From Auanema rhodensis (taxonomy: Eukaryota; Nematoda; Chromadorea; Rhabditida; Rhabditidae), in the NCBI GenBank assembly GCA_964057225.1, contig OZ059896.1, positions 7,564,001 to 7,628,000 of the forward strand: DNA of 64,000 bases. The letters are read 5' to 3'. The notes below the pieces were generated by a model. That model was not told the origin of the DNA and searched no databases. It saw only the letters and a list, made by a program, of their open reading frames with translations. Below are positions 1 to 14,052 of this stretch, piece by piece; the stretch's first letter is position 1; every line of letters begins with the position of its first letter. Made by a program: the position numbers and the translations under genes.

Positions 1-2523
1 CATGTTAATCCTGAGTCAAGATTTATAATATTTTAATAAAGATTTCTATATAATCTTTGGATTATTATGTATCACGAGCAGAATTAATTATTTTATATAA
101 CATGTAAATGTTATAGATATGCTTATACATACATATATACATTCATATACATATATATAGATATGTATGTAGATATATATATATTATATATTATATATTA
201 TATATATAGATAGTGTATATATAGTTTATATTCAAAAGTTGTAGTGAAACATGAGAAAATGGACGAAATATTCCATCATCATCATCATATCTGTTGTATT
301 GATATTCAAAAAAAGTAATTTTACGGCTCTCCGTTCTCTATCTCATGTAGACTTGGAAATATCCAAGCAAACGAAATCTCCAACTTGCATTCAACTTTCA
401 AAATTATTAGTTTTCTTTTCTTTCTTTTTCTCTCTTTTACTTTAATATTATGAATTTATTATTTCGTCCTTACTTTATCAGGGGGATTACTCCAACATAA
501 AAATATAATTGAAAGGTAAAACGATAAATCTTAATGTTAAATAAAACATAGTTTTTATCTTTTTTTTGAAAGTTTTTATTAATTAATATGACATATTTTC
601 ATGTTTAAGTCATATAAAATTATTTGAATAAATTTAAATTATATATACACATATGTATATAGTTTGTATTTAGTTTGTATAGATATGTACATACATAACA
701 AGTATTTATGCACATATGTATGAAGTATCTTTCAATTTTCACATGATAATTCCGATTGTTAAAACTTTTTTCATAACTAAAATTACTATTTTTTAGCCAA
801 ATAATAACTTATTTGGTTTATTTGAACATTTTAAAATTACTGTTTGCTCCATCCACGTTTTTGACAACATGAACATATCGAGATATAGCTGTTCTGTAAT
901 TCATGTTTTCGTTTATTCAACTATGAATAAGTTGAAAATTTGATTTTTAGCTGTTCCCTTGGTTATAATAAATTGAAAACAAAAAGAATACTCTATGGTA
1001 TGCATTAAGACAAACATAATTTATTGTATTCATCTATATTATATATTTAGATATGAATATAATGTATTTATATTATATTTAATATAAAAAAATGAATCAG
1101 TTTTCTTTCAGGAATAAAACAAAAATATTTAAATTACAGAGGGAACAATTTATAATTTTTAAAATATAAATTGATTAACAAATAGTTAAAATATGAAATA
1201 ATAATTTTTTTATTTTTCTACTTCAAATAATAAAAATTATACATTTTGTTTTATTCATAAACACTTGTATAATATATATATATATATATATATATATTAT
1301 ACTTTTTGGTTATATAATATTTTGAGAATAAATGCTTCGAAAAGCTTTTTCTATATGATCTTTATTTGGTAATTGAATTTTCTTTGTAAAAAGCTTACTG
1401 AACATACATTTATTGACTTTAATTTCATGAATTCAAAATGTATAATATTAATGTAAATGAGATTGAAAAAGCAAAATTATTTTTAGATTTCCGCAATATA
1501 GTCAATGTTATTTGTTTCAAACATATGCAATAAAGCATAAATTCATATACAACTTTATTCTACAAATCAGTTAAGCAAATCATCATTACTGAAAATCCAA
1601 ACGATTCTTTCTAAAAATTGAATATGCAATGAAATTTGAAACTTTATCTGAATATTCATATTTCCGGACATCAAAACTATTGAAGGCACTGATTTATATG
1701 ATACACATAGACATTTGAATGAATATACATACATATATATATATATATATTTCTATATGTATTCTATTATATTTTACTATACTCAATGGTTATAATAAAC
1801 ATTTTGATTGTTTTATTCAAATTTTGAAATTGTAAATATGATAACAATATTTCTATTGATTTTGTGAGAGAGTTGGGAATGACTTTGGTTTGCTTAAAGC
1901 ATCAAAAGTATATAAAATGTGGAAAGTAGCAGTGGGACTTCTACATAGTTTGGGGAAAAGTTTGAGTCTCAGGAGAGATTCTTCGATTTGATAAAAACCA
2001 AATACAGATGTTTGTTTTTACATTTGATTTGTGCTTGCTAGTCGTTCCGTATCTCTACTACATCAACGGGTGATTTTGGATGGTAACAAGAAAAGTCATA
2101 TCCTTTTTACTTATGTGTATACTTAGGAATGAAAGTAAATAATTATATTTCACATTCCTTTGTTTTTTTTGTGATGAGAATAAAACAATAATAGCTGCAT
2201 TTCTTTATAATCAACGTCTAGTTATGCAACATTCCTGCCCGATTTTCAAAGCAGTGTGACTACGGATGAGAAAGCCACTTAGGAGAATAGATTAGAATGT
2301 TTTAATGACATGTCGCTTCAGAAGCTTATTACAGACATAGATGTACATACAACTTAGATAATAAAAGATGAAAGAGACACCCGCATTGCCCCCAAAATGT
2401 TGTCTATTAAGACGCTGGAGCAGAAGGCGACACAAGCACCAAGACGACGGCTGCGCGACGTCGGATGATACAGAGGCGAAAAACACGTCAGCCAGTATGG
2501 AAGAAAGATCGTCAGTTTGGCTT
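1..2523. other. AT-rich intergenic DNA
   Basis: No convincing gene was found on either strand; the open frames are short and A/T-driven. TA-type microsatellites lie near 121-215, 1268-1300 and 1733-1752. The right end is the 3' flank of the minus-strand collagen. Confidence 0.6.
1268..1300. repeat. (TA)n microsatellite
   Basis: Uninterrupted ATATAT run of about 26 bp in AT-rich DNA. Confidence 0.8.
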
Positions 2524-4257
<1,734 letters not shown>

Positions 4258-4589
4258 TTTCTAGGTGGTCCTTAAAATAATTAATAAAGAGACTATTAAA
4301 ATAATATAGAAAGAATTATATTAAAAAGATACAAAATAATCTTATATTAGAAAATTGTTGTCAACATCGCAAATGAAACATCAAAAACAAAAAAATTCAT
4401 ATGTTAGACTAGCAATCGTGATTTCAACAGATGCAGCCAAAATTGAATATATAGAAAATGGAATGACGAAAATATAATAACAGAATCCAAAGAATTCCTA
4501 AATGCAGAGTATTCTACAGACCTATACATGAGTTACGTTCTTTTAGCTTATGGAGGATGAATATCGGGGAATCTCAAAGACCGGACTGT

Positions 4590-4597
4590 TTTATATA
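4590..4597 (-). promoter_or_regulatory. TATA box of the 2.5-4.3 kb collagen
   Basis: The minus strand reads TATATAAA here, 333 bp upstream of the collagen ATG. Immediately upstream (about 4605-4700) lies a CpG-rich block unlike the surrounding AT-rich DNA. A start near 4565 would leave a roughly 300-nt leader ending at the acceptor just before the ATG, as expected for an outron removed by trans-splicing. The motif is seen; its use is inferred. Confidence 0.6.
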
Positions 4598-4699
4598 GGA
4601 GAAGAAGGCGGCGTACAGTTGACTGCCGCCAGCTACGGACGGTCGCGGACGCGGAACGAAGACGCAGCGCCGTCTTCGTCACCTCGCTTTGACATCTTC

Positions 4700-6804
4700 A
4701 TCCAGCAAAGTCCCATGTCCCTAGCTTTACCATAAAACATACATGGGTAGATACCTATACAGGGCTTTCCTGTTCTTATTCCATATCATCTACATTCTTT
4801 TCTTTTTTCTGGTCTTCTTCTACTGAACCACAATTTGGGCGTGACGCAAGTATGGCGTAGCCTTGTTAACTCTGTTGATAAAGTTTTTAGTAGTACTTAA
4901 AATGGGTTTATGAATATGACGGAAAACGTTAATTTACAACTTATTGGTAAACGCTTTTACCTTGCTGAAAAGAATCAACAATAGAGTTTTTTGGTAAGTT
5001 TGAACGATCCTCTTCTCAGGGTGAACATCATCACTCATAATGTACAATGCCAGTGAGAGATGTACTTATCATACGCTGGAATATAATAAGGAAAACTGGA
5101 AAAAAGTGAAATTCTAGCTGTGTTCACTAGACATCCTAGTTGGCTTATAGAATGTGTTCCTCTACAAGAACATTCTTTACTAACGATAAGAGGACAAGAA
5201 AAAGGAAACTTGACGAATAATACAGACATACCTAACCTTTTCATACGTATAGCTGTGTTTGATGTTAACTAGATAATTTAAAACTTCATGGTTGAATCAT
5301 CTTCACTTCTTATACAACATGTTTATCTGATAATTTTAAAATTTCATCTGCTTGCATTATTTTCAATTAAATTCCAAGTCAATGAAAATCAAAATGAATA
5401 TCTGCAACTAATTATGGTTCTCCCGTCTAACGAAGACTGTCGATTTATTTAATTAATCCCACCATGATTCTGTTAAAGCATTTAGAAAGAAAGATGTAGT
5501 ATTATAAACGAATAGTAATCATTTCTTGTTCGGCGGAAATAATGTTCATATACTAAAACTAAGCCTCCGTCTTGCTTTTCTGCTTAAAATCGACTGTAGA
5601 TCAACTTGATTTCATCTCGTCTATGACGAACTATTATGTATTGAAGCAAACACAACATAACGATATCTAGTCGTGGTCTGCTCTATCTTATGTCATCACA
5701 GGTTCCAAGATGTCTGCTGAATTCGACCGCCTATAACGGCAGGAACATAATATCCTTTTCATCTTTGGCTTCTTCAGTTTATCTTTTTTTTTCTATACAA
5801 TGTGTAAGATATATAGCATGGTCAATCAATCAGAACTATTTTTATAATCATCGATCATTGCCATCACATTCATAAAAATATTAATAGAAGGAAAATTGTT
5901 TTACCCTATCTTTTATATTAATTTGGGGGGTCGACAATTTAGAAATCGGCTCCTACCATGTAGATCACTATCAATTTATACCTTGTAAGAACTCTCTTTA
6001 TATATCTTCTAGCCAAGTTTGATCTTTAGAATGCTCAGAGTGATTCTCAGCTCTAAATAATTGTTTTCATTGTTCTACGAGATTAACCGAAAACTTTTTC
6101 AACTTCGACAATCATCATCCTCCAAGCGCCAATATTAAAATACTTTTATAGAATACCATGGACGAAAAATATCGTTGACACCGTTGCACTCGACAAAATC
6201 ATTAGCTGATAAACTTGTTTGATTAGTGAACCCAAGAACATGCTTTTCCAAATAAAACAAAAAAGAATATTTATTCTGATATACTATGACTTAGTAGTAT
6301 CAGCTCACAATATTGTAACTTAAGAAAATCCCTTTATTCTACCTCTTTAGCGGAACAACATTAGCTAGTTTTTTGCTTATACGTTATATCATGTAAGTAA
6401 CTGATCTTATATATCTTATATGTATATAAGAGAGACACTAATAGAATATGGCTGGATAATGAAAAATACTATGTAAAACGAAACAAGCCACTATTTTTAT
6501 TTTATTTTCTAAGCATTTCTTTAGAGATGTCAGGTGGGAAATAAAAACTACAAGGTTCTAACATTTATATATATTTCCATATCGTCATATAATTTTAGTA
6601 TTTAATATTAATAAATTTATTCGGATTAGGATTGGTTACGTCAAAACGAGAACTAATAAACATTATTTATATATAATAATGTCCCTGATAGCCCTGATCT
6701 CATATACTTTACTTCATTTGGAATTTAAAAAATTTGAATTAGGGAGAATGTTTTATCATTTATGTGTAAAAATATAATAAATCTATTATCACGAGTAATC
6801 CTAC
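4700..6804. other. gene-free stretch between collagen promoter and ECSIT 3' end
   Basis: I looked for exons on both strands and found only short frames without splice partners or recognisable protein similarity. Composition is more balanced than in the first 2.5 kb, so an undetected non-coding RNA or a fast-evolving gene cannot be excluded. Confidence 0.45.
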
Positions 6805-8306
6805 CTAAGAATCCAATTGTAACCGTAATTTTAAGCATGATAAATTTTCATTTTTTTTCTCTAGTTCCTCCAGCCACCAAGAAGCTGTATTATTATTATT
6901 TCTGAAGGACATAATTTTTAAGAAAAAAATGAATAACTGTTTAGATACTTGTGCAAGACAGCTAAGCCTAGAATAGTCTCTGCTTTTTGCTCATGTACTG
7001 TTCGTTTCTTCTGATAAGTTCTCTTGTTCCAATCAGAAAACCAATTTTCTGATATATCCTCATCCTAAATCATGGACGAACATATAAAGTGAAAACTTAT
7101 AGAAAACCTCAGAAAAGTCAGAACCAATTTGATTATTTGGAGGACAGGTAAGCATAACATACTGTATTAAATTATCCATCAGATAAACATTAAAAGGTCC
7201 ATTGACGGAGACCTATTGCTGAATTAAACATAGAATTCAAATAAAGCAGAAAACCTCTGAATCAACAGGTAATCTGGACAACAACAACATTTGAGATCTA
7301 CTTTGTGCACTAGCAATCCACGCTGGTTCATCGGAGTGGACATTCTTAAAAAACGTATAAACTATATAAAATATTATACTCTTCTACCTTAAATAATGAG
7401 AACTGGGTTCCGGGGTCTCGGCTCATTGATTTAAGAGCAAGACCAGCTAATTCCTCAGGAGATAAAGACTTACCTGAAAAGAACAATTGTTATGACAATT
7501 TAATAAAATATACCTTCTATATGACGGCGATCTAAATATTTATTCGTATGCTTTAACTTAGGCATCCAATATATCATTCTTTTAACCTGAACACTTAATT
7601 TGAAATAATTTGTTCATATTATTCATACTTTTTTAGTTGCGAAGTTCCATTCACCGAAAGCATTCACAACAATATCATGAATTTCTTTGTCAGGACTGAT
7701 ACCTATAATCGCGTAGTATGTAAGAATATTTATGGAAAAAGTTTCAACCATGCCATTCCATTTCATCCAGAACCTTCACGCAACAATTTTGCTGCATTGG
7801 ATAATGCAAAAATAGTTTCTAAAAATTCAGTACATAAAAGAAGGATGTGAATTCCTACTTGAAACGTTGTTTGAGGAATCATTTTACCCTTAGGAAATAT
7901 GTTGAGTAAAGCTTTGTATGTCTCAATATCTTTATGAACCCCATATTCTTTAACGAATTTCAAAGCAGCATTGATGAACTCAACATGACTTCTAGATTTT
8001 TTATCCTTGAACATTGCTAGAAAACGCAAAGATCCTCACTAATTATAATAAAATATACTAACTTATTGCCGCCATAAAAGCTTTCTTGTCTCTTTCCACT
8101 CTAGGAACAGACTCAAATTGTTGTTCAATATGCACAAGCGAGATCTGATCATTTTGTTTTCTCTTAAAACTGTATTGTATTATTCTCATAAATTTATCTA
8201 TGCTAAATACCTCAGAACGTGCTGTTGAAGCTAACCGATAAGAAGATATTCTTGAAGTGTCTCGCTTACATAATATTTGAAAGCTTCTACCAAGTTTTGT
8301 TAACAT
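6805..8306 (-). CDS. ecsit: ECSIT, mitochondrial complex I assembly / Toll signalling adaptor
   Basis: ECSIT works in the matrix with NDUFAF1 and ACAD9 to assemble respiratory complex I; in other animals it also links Toll signalling to mitochondria. Ten exons: 8306-8063, 8016-7859, 7818-7749, 7702-7629, 7586-7514, 7473-7388, 7344-7255, 7212-7108, 7064-6949, 6901-6805; 370 aa, with nine introns of about 40-47 nt. Family blocks recognised in order are SRSHVEFINAALKFVKEYGV, LLNIFPKGKMIPQT, EMEWHGISPDKEIHDIVVNA and, near the C-terminus, ETILGLAVLHK. The N-terminus is basic and hydroxylated with no acidic residues (MLTKLGRSFQILCKRDTSR), as in a mitochondrial presequence. It is divergent from rpl-20 with a shared 398-bp intergenic region. 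Frame is kept across all junctions. Confidence 0.93.
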
Positions 8307-8704
8307 TACAAAAATTTTCCAATTTAAATTAAAATAAATATATAATTAACTAAAAGTTGCGCAAAATTGGTGTTGACGCGTTTTACGTGAGTAAAAACTG
8401 ATTACGGTACCGAAACACGCAACACGACATAGTGCATTTTGGCATACACCTTCATACACTTCAAGCGTCAGATCTACATTTTCCTAAAGATGAACTTCAT
8501 TCTATCGGAATAATTTGTTTTTTTTACCATTTACTTGAATTTATACCTCTTTCCTTAATGCTAATTATGATGTGGCAGAATTTGCCGAATTTATTATGTG
8601 TTGTTTTATTAATGTGTAATTTTTTTTAGTCTATTTACTTGAACTTTAAATAATTTTTTTCAAATTTTAATCGTAAAAATTAATTTTTTTTTGTAGGGTT
8701 AAAC
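8307..8704. promoter_or_regulatory. shared ECSIT / rpl-20 intergenic promoter region
   Basis: This 398-bp head-to-head region separates ECSIT (-) from rpl-20 (+). The CpG-bearing patch at about 8355-8430 (GCGCAAAATTGG, GACGCGTTTTACGTGA, ACACGCAACACGAC) is the likely core. On the rpl-20 side a T-rich run and the acceptor TTTTTGTAG lie 8 nt before the ATG, indicating trans-splicing. Confidence 0.55.
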
Positions 8705-9311
8705 ATGCCAACCAAGGCTCTTGGAGAGACACTTAGAGAATACACCGTCATCGGACGCAGACTCCCATCAGAGGCTGAGCCCGTGACTCCAGTATGGAAG
8801 ATGCAAATCTTCGCTTCCAACCACGTTATTGCCAAATCTCGTTTCTGGTATTTCGTCTCTATGCTTCGCAGAGTGAAGAAGGCTAATGGAGAAATCCTCT
8901 CTTGCCAAGAGGTAAATTATTATCTGTCTTTTCAGATATTTTAATTTATAATTTTTTTAAACTTTTTGTTTATAGGTTTTCGAGAGCAAGCCTGGATCCG
9001 TCAAGAACTACGGAGTCTGGCTTAAGTACGATTCTCGTACCGGACATCACAACATGTACCGTGAGTACCGTGATGTTACCGTTGCCGGAGCTGTCACCCA
9101 AGCTTACCGTGACATGGGAGCCCGTCATCGTGCCCAGGCTGACAGAATCCACATTCTTAAGGTCCAGACCATCAAGGCCAGCGAGACCAAGAGAGTTGGA
9201 GTCAAGATGTTCCACGATTCTAAGATCAGATTCCCACTCCCACACCGTGTCACCAAGAGAAGAAACGTTTCTCTCTTCACCACCGCTAAGCCAAGAACTC
9301 ACTTTGCTTAA
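8705..9311 (+). CDS. rpl-20: 60S ribosomal protein L20 (eL20/L18a)
   Basis: Large-subunit ribosomal protein of the eL20 family. Two exons, 8705-8911 and 8976-9311, encode 180 aa, the same length as the C. elegans protein. It starts [20 protein letters not shown] and ends [16 protein letters not shown], both diagnostic of eL20. Codon use is strongly biased to C/G-ending codons (AAG, ATC, GTC, CGT), unlike the AT-rich neighbours, as expected for a very highly expressed gene. A splice acceptor just before the leader GGTTAAAC suggests trans-splicing. It lies directly upstream of cytochrome c on the same strand, the order I recall for C. elegans E04A4.8/E04A4.7. Confidence 0.98.
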
Positions 9312-9547
9312 ACGTTGTTATTGTTGCACGGATAAATGTTTTGTTGTATTTTAATTTTTTTTTACATATTATTCTTAGCGTTTGTCGCTGTCTATATCGC
9401 GCTCCGTTGCGTTCTCTCATTGTCTGCGCTCTATCTCTCAGAATTAGACCAGACCGCCCGTCTTTAGCGGCGGTGGTTCTTCTCTAGTTTCTGCTTTTTA
9501 CTCCCTGATAATTATTTTCATTTCAATTTGTTCAGCCTTTCAACACA
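9312..9547 (+). promoter_or_regulatory. rpl-20 3' region and probable cytochrome c promoter
   Basis: The 236-nt gap contains a CpG-rich section at about 9378-9475 (GTCGCTGTCTATATCGCGCT, CTTTAGCGGCGGTGG), then a pyrimidine-rich run ending in the acceptor TTTGTTCAG at 9527-9535, 12 nt before the cytochrome c ATG. This looks like an independent promoter plus trans-splice site rather than a simple operon gap, though an operon with rpl-20 is not excluded. Confidence 0.5.
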
Positions 9548-9932
9548 ATGGCCGCTATCCCAGAGGGTGATTACGAAAAAGGAAAGCAGATCTTCAAGCA
9601 GAGATGCCTCCAATGCCATGTTGTTGACTCTAAGGCTACCAAGACTGGGCCCACTCTTCACGGACTTATTGGACGTACCTCAGGAACTGTTGATGGATTC
9701 GACTACTCTGCTGCCAACAAGAGCAAGGTAATTGTTGTTCTATCTAACCGTTTCTTATATGTGAATTATTCAGGGAGTCGTCTGGAACAGAGAAACCCTC
9801 TTCGAATACCTTTTAAACCCCAAGAAGTACATCCCAGGAACCAAGATGGTCTTCGCTGGATTGAAGAAGGTCGACGAACGTGCTCACCTTATCAAGTACA
9901 TCGAGGTTGAATCCGCCAAGCCATGTGCTTAA
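9548..9932 (+). CDS. cyc-2.1: cytochrome c
   Basis: Soluble haem protein of the mitochondrial intermembrane space that carries electrons from complex III to complex IV. Two exons, 9548-9727 and 9774-9932, around a 46-nt intron, encode 112 aa. The haem-attachment motif is CLQCH (C20, C23, H24) within [12 protein letters not shown], and the axial methionine is M85 in [11 protein letters not shown]. The C-terminus EVESAKPCA is a short nematode-type extension. Codons are biased to C/G endings like rpl-20. Its 3' end converges on MECR with only 118 nt between stop codons. The symbol is given by closeness to the C. elegans paralogue next to rpl-20; the name within the family is less certain than the function. 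Confidence 0.97.
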
Positions 9933-10050
9933 ATTTCATACCATCTCTCAACATTGTTGTAGGATTAAAGTTTAATTTAACGATTGTTCGATAGAATAGT
10001 TTTAATATATGTAGAGAAGGCGTAAGCCCAGAATAATACATTTTATACAT

Positions 10051-11382
10051 TTATAGTTTTGATTTCTTTGGGGATAGTAGTAATAACTGCTTTTTTCCAC
10101 CAGATAAAGTTTTCACTATTGCTTCATGGTAGTCATCAATGTTGACTGCATCTGCAGGAGGAGCGGAAATCTTTCCTGCTATAGCCAATTCCTGATATAA
10201 ATTATAATTTCTCGTTCCTAATTTCGTTCCGTACCTCTAGTTCAGCCATACACCTCTTGGTTTTCTGTTCGTTCTCAGGTAGTCTCATCCACCAGCCAAC
10301 CCGAATGCCCCTCACTTGAATATCATTAAATACCAAAGCTGAAGTAGAGAACTCGTGAGCTTTCTTTGACATGCCTCCTAAAAAGCGCTTTCATTATGAA
10401 TTACACAATGCACTATACCATAAACTATACACATTCCACCTGAAGCTAACGCTGACGAGATAGCAAGGGCACTTCGGCCACCCACTCCATTAAGAGCTAG
10501 TTTGGGTCTATTTTCAAGTTCTTTGATAAGCTTTAATCAAACTATAACTTCCTGATAAAAAATGAAAGTATTGACCTTTGTTCCAGATCTTGAAAATTCT
10601 TCTTCCGTGAAGACGTGATCGGCTCCCAGACGCCAAAGTTCAGTCTTTAAGCGGCCTACATTAGGACGATCACGAATAAGATTGATTGTTCTGATCCCCC
10701 ATGCTGAAATTTACTTTAGGAAAACATTTACTTATGTTTCCTTACCTTTACAAAGTTGAATAACATTACGTCCAACTCCCGAGTTAGATGCATTTTGAAT
10801 AACATAGTCACCAGAATTTAAGGAGACGTACTCGCGCAACATTATCCATGCAGTTGGAGGATTAATCATGAAAGTTGCAGCTGTTGCCTTAAAATTTTGC
10901 TTATGTGAGTAACCTAATGAATAGTTACCAAATCAACTTTTTTACTAATTCGAAACAAATCAGATTCTTCTGCAATATAATATTGACACCAGAACGGTGT
11001 GCTGGATGAAAATAACGTTACATGGTCACCTATCTCAAATTTTGATCCTTCCACCACCTAAATTCTTGAACAGTGTATTTATAATTTTTAACCAACTTTG
11101 ACAATCTCTCCAACTCCTTCTGATCCACCGATAGCAGGTAGTTCATCAGGAAAGGGGTATCTTCCTTGTATTCTGTTGATGTCCAACGGATTAATTGGAG
11201 AAGCTAACCATCTGATGAGAACTTCACCAGGCTTTAAATCAGTGGATATTTCTTGATAATCTATTTCCAACACCTAAAGAAAATCGATATTTATTTCATA
11301 TACTTATAAAAACAAATGTTAATGAAACCTTTCGCGGGTCCCCATACTTCCGAAATATGACAGCTTTGGAGTGAACAGACAT
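10051..11382 (-). CDS. mecr-1: mitochondrial trans-2-enoyl-CoA/ACP reductase (MECR)
   Basis: NADPH-dependent medium-chain reductase for the last step of mitochondrial type II fatty acid synthesis, which feeds lipoate synthesis and respiratory-chain assembly. Eight exons: 11382-11329, 11273-11097, 11057-10929, 10887-10746, 10703-10576, 10530-10419, 10377-10235, 10191-10051; 341 aa, introns 39-55 nt. Family blocks are ASPINPLDINRIQGRYPFP, LPAIGGSEGVGEI, VIQNASNSGVGRNVIQL (nucleotide-binding Rossmann segment), INLIRDRP and LALNGVGGRSA. The N-terminus is short, with no long presequence, so targeting cannot be read from this model. The acceptor CATTTTAAG lies 2 nt before the ATG. There are two medium-chain reductase-like enoyl reductase genes in C. 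elegans, so the exact orthologue needs a tree. Confidence 0.93.
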
Positions 11383-13990
11383 TGCTTAAAATGAGAACAA
11401 ATTATACACTAAATAAGCTAAATTATACTGATATAATTAAAGTAAAATTATGTTCCACTGCCACACATAGCGATTGCAATGGTAACAATTTACACAGACT
11501 ACAATGTAGTGAATCAAAGAAGACAATATGATAAACATGAACTAATATTATACCTAAGTTCTACATTCTAACTTATGATTTCTCAGTTTTCTTTCAGCAT
11601 TATATCATAATCAAACTTTGAGGGAGATAACTACTACGCACATGATTAACTCATCAAATCGTATTCCTTAATTTATCATATCAATGTTTTGTTGTTCTTT
11701 CTGTTGATCAACACAAAACATCAGCTGATATCGCTTGTTATTCATATTGTAGTGACATTTCGCTCTTGTAACAACTTCTTTTAATACAAACTACTCCACT
11801 TCTTTGATTAGTTTATTGCGATGAAATTCAAAGTTTTTGAATATTTTATGTTACTGTAGTCGATACTTATTTACATAATTCAAATTTTCTCTTGATCCAT
11901 CGACTATTATACAGCTCTCTTGCATTATTCCGGTATTCTTGCAGACTATTTCATGCGTTGTTCACAATTTTTTTTATTATTATCATTATCATGTCAATAT
12001 TGTTCTTTTGATTGATACATTGTTTTTTTTTCTAATCATCTTATTCCATGGAAAATTATATGCTCTTATAGTATTATTTTGTACTATTCTGAAATAAAAC
12101 TTGTTATATATTCAATTTAAAAGTTTCTTTCAAAATCACTCATATAATTATTCTATCTTAGGTCTAAGCTCTATTATTCAGCTATACATTGATAACTTTG
12201 AATTAGATTTGATTTTCTCTATTCATATAATAAGTTTGTTATTAACAAATGTTTTTAATAAATTCATGTAGGTAATCCATTACCCTTCTCTACATTGTTA
12301 CCAAATGATTCTGTCATCATAATCTGTTCCACAAGTTTATAAAGTTCTATAAATTGATTGAACGAAGTCGTTATTTGACCTTATAAGTCCATTTAATCAG
12401 GCAATCACAGAAGGGTTGCGATTTCGTGTATTTTTATTACCCAGCTTGTTCATTGAACAGCTCTATTAAATGATATGTAAGTTTCTTATCAAAATTTTGA
12501 ATGAAAACTACCCATGATAACTATTGCACTGATTTGGGATGTCGTTGAAGGAGTAATCTTATCAATAATTGTTGAAAAACGAAAACGATTTCGCTAATTA
12601 GAGTTAATTGAAAGTTCTACTGGATATCCTTTTTATTTGTAAGCATATCTCATTTATAATAGGGATATTACTTTACACTAAAATAATTTATATAACCGTT
12701 TTGGCATATTTTTTCGTATGATAATATATATTTTGATATGCATTCCAATGAGGTCGCTATAACTTTATGACCCTTTGTATTTATCATATTTCTTTGCCAC
12801 ATTTATTCATATAATCAAAAGAAATCATTATATTCATGTTGTAAAAGCTTGTCTTTATTTATGGATGTTATATATTGTTCCTCGTGGGTCTATTCTTTAT
12901 ATATCATCGGATGTTTCTTGAACTGTCCTCGCTGTGCGTCTTGTAATCATAAAATATAATCGAGGCGGAGGTCTAGGGCACCTCCCCCAAGAAAAGAACG
13001 CAGTTTCTTGGCCGAAAGATCTGTAAACCTCTTGATATGAACCTAATGGTATCTAATATAATCGTAACACATTGCCATCATTTATAAGTTTGTCTTCATT
13101 TGTTTTCCCTTTCCTTATAATTATTCTTAATGTTTTACATTGCGCAGCTCCAATCTAAATTAGTTGCTTAAATAAATTTTATTTAGAGTCGCTTGTTTCT
13201 ATTTGCTATGTTTTTAGGTTTAGGTTTTTCTAACTTATTTATTTATTGTTTTATCACTGTTTTAAAATGTATTTTATTTTAATATATTAATTTCTATTTA
13301 ATTTTTCAATCATATAAGCTATTTTTGCCACAAAAATTGCAGTTATATGCGAGAATGACCTCGTCGCCGACTAATTCAATACCCCTCATGGTGCGCATCT
13401 CGTCGATGACGTCACGATTTTCGGCCATTGGCTCTGCGCCAACATCCCATGGCCTCGCGCCAGGCTACGCCCACCAGGCGATAACTTTGTCCGTTTTACG
13501 ACGTACGGTTTCATTTAAACTATTCATTTACAAAATAATTAATTGATTAGTTTTTTATCAATCATTCATCCTCTGTTTTCATGTTTAACTCATGATTATA
13601 CACGCCTGTTCATGACTATGGTGTTGATCTTATCATTTTGCTTATTATGTTGTGATAATAATTTTGGTAGATTTACGTTATTTAAAATATGCGTTTTTTG
13701 TAAAGTTTTATTCATTCTCTTTGATCTAATTTTTTTTATTCATTATTTCTTTTGCTTCAGTTTCATTCCCATATCACGAGTTGTTTTACGACTAGCTATT
13801 CCCACGTTTATGTTTCTTTATTTTATATTTAAATTTTTAGACTCTGTCGTTTAACTATAAAAAATTTACTCTTATTTCTTTTTATTGTTTTTAGTTTAAT
13901 TATTTTTGTTTTTTAGTTACCTCGCCATATTTAGGTGATGTGTGGAATCACGGGTAGATAGCTACCTGCGATTCTCGACATTTCTTGGTA
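11383..13990. other. intergenic region upstream of FNIP, with GC-rich promoter blocks
   Basis: AT-rich DNA with no convincing gene. Two compact GC-rich blocks stand out: about 12955-13025 (AGGCGGAGGTCTAGGGCACC) and about 13340-13510. The second contains a perfect CRE palindrome TGACGTCA at 13407-13414 and an inverted CCAAT (CCATTGG, about 13420-13426), and is the best promoter candidate for FNIP. Confidence 0.5.
13407..13414. promoter_or_regulatory. CRE-like palindrome TGACGTCA upstream of FNIP
   Basis: A perfect 8-bp cAMP-response element consensus inside the GC-rich block about 640 bp before the FNIP start codon. It is the kind of site bound by CREB/ATF bZIP factors. The motif is seen; occupancy is unknown. 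Confidence 0.4.
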
Positions 13991-14052
13991 AGTTGATTTT
14001 GAGTTTTAATTGTACTGTAATTTATTTCTTTTAAAGATTGGCTCTGCCGTAA

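Noticed and set aside
8705-9932. rpl-20 and cytochrome c as an operon
   Set aside because: The 236-nt gap contains a GC-rich promoter-like block and is longer than in the lin-54 cluster. Left undecided and not annotated as an operon.
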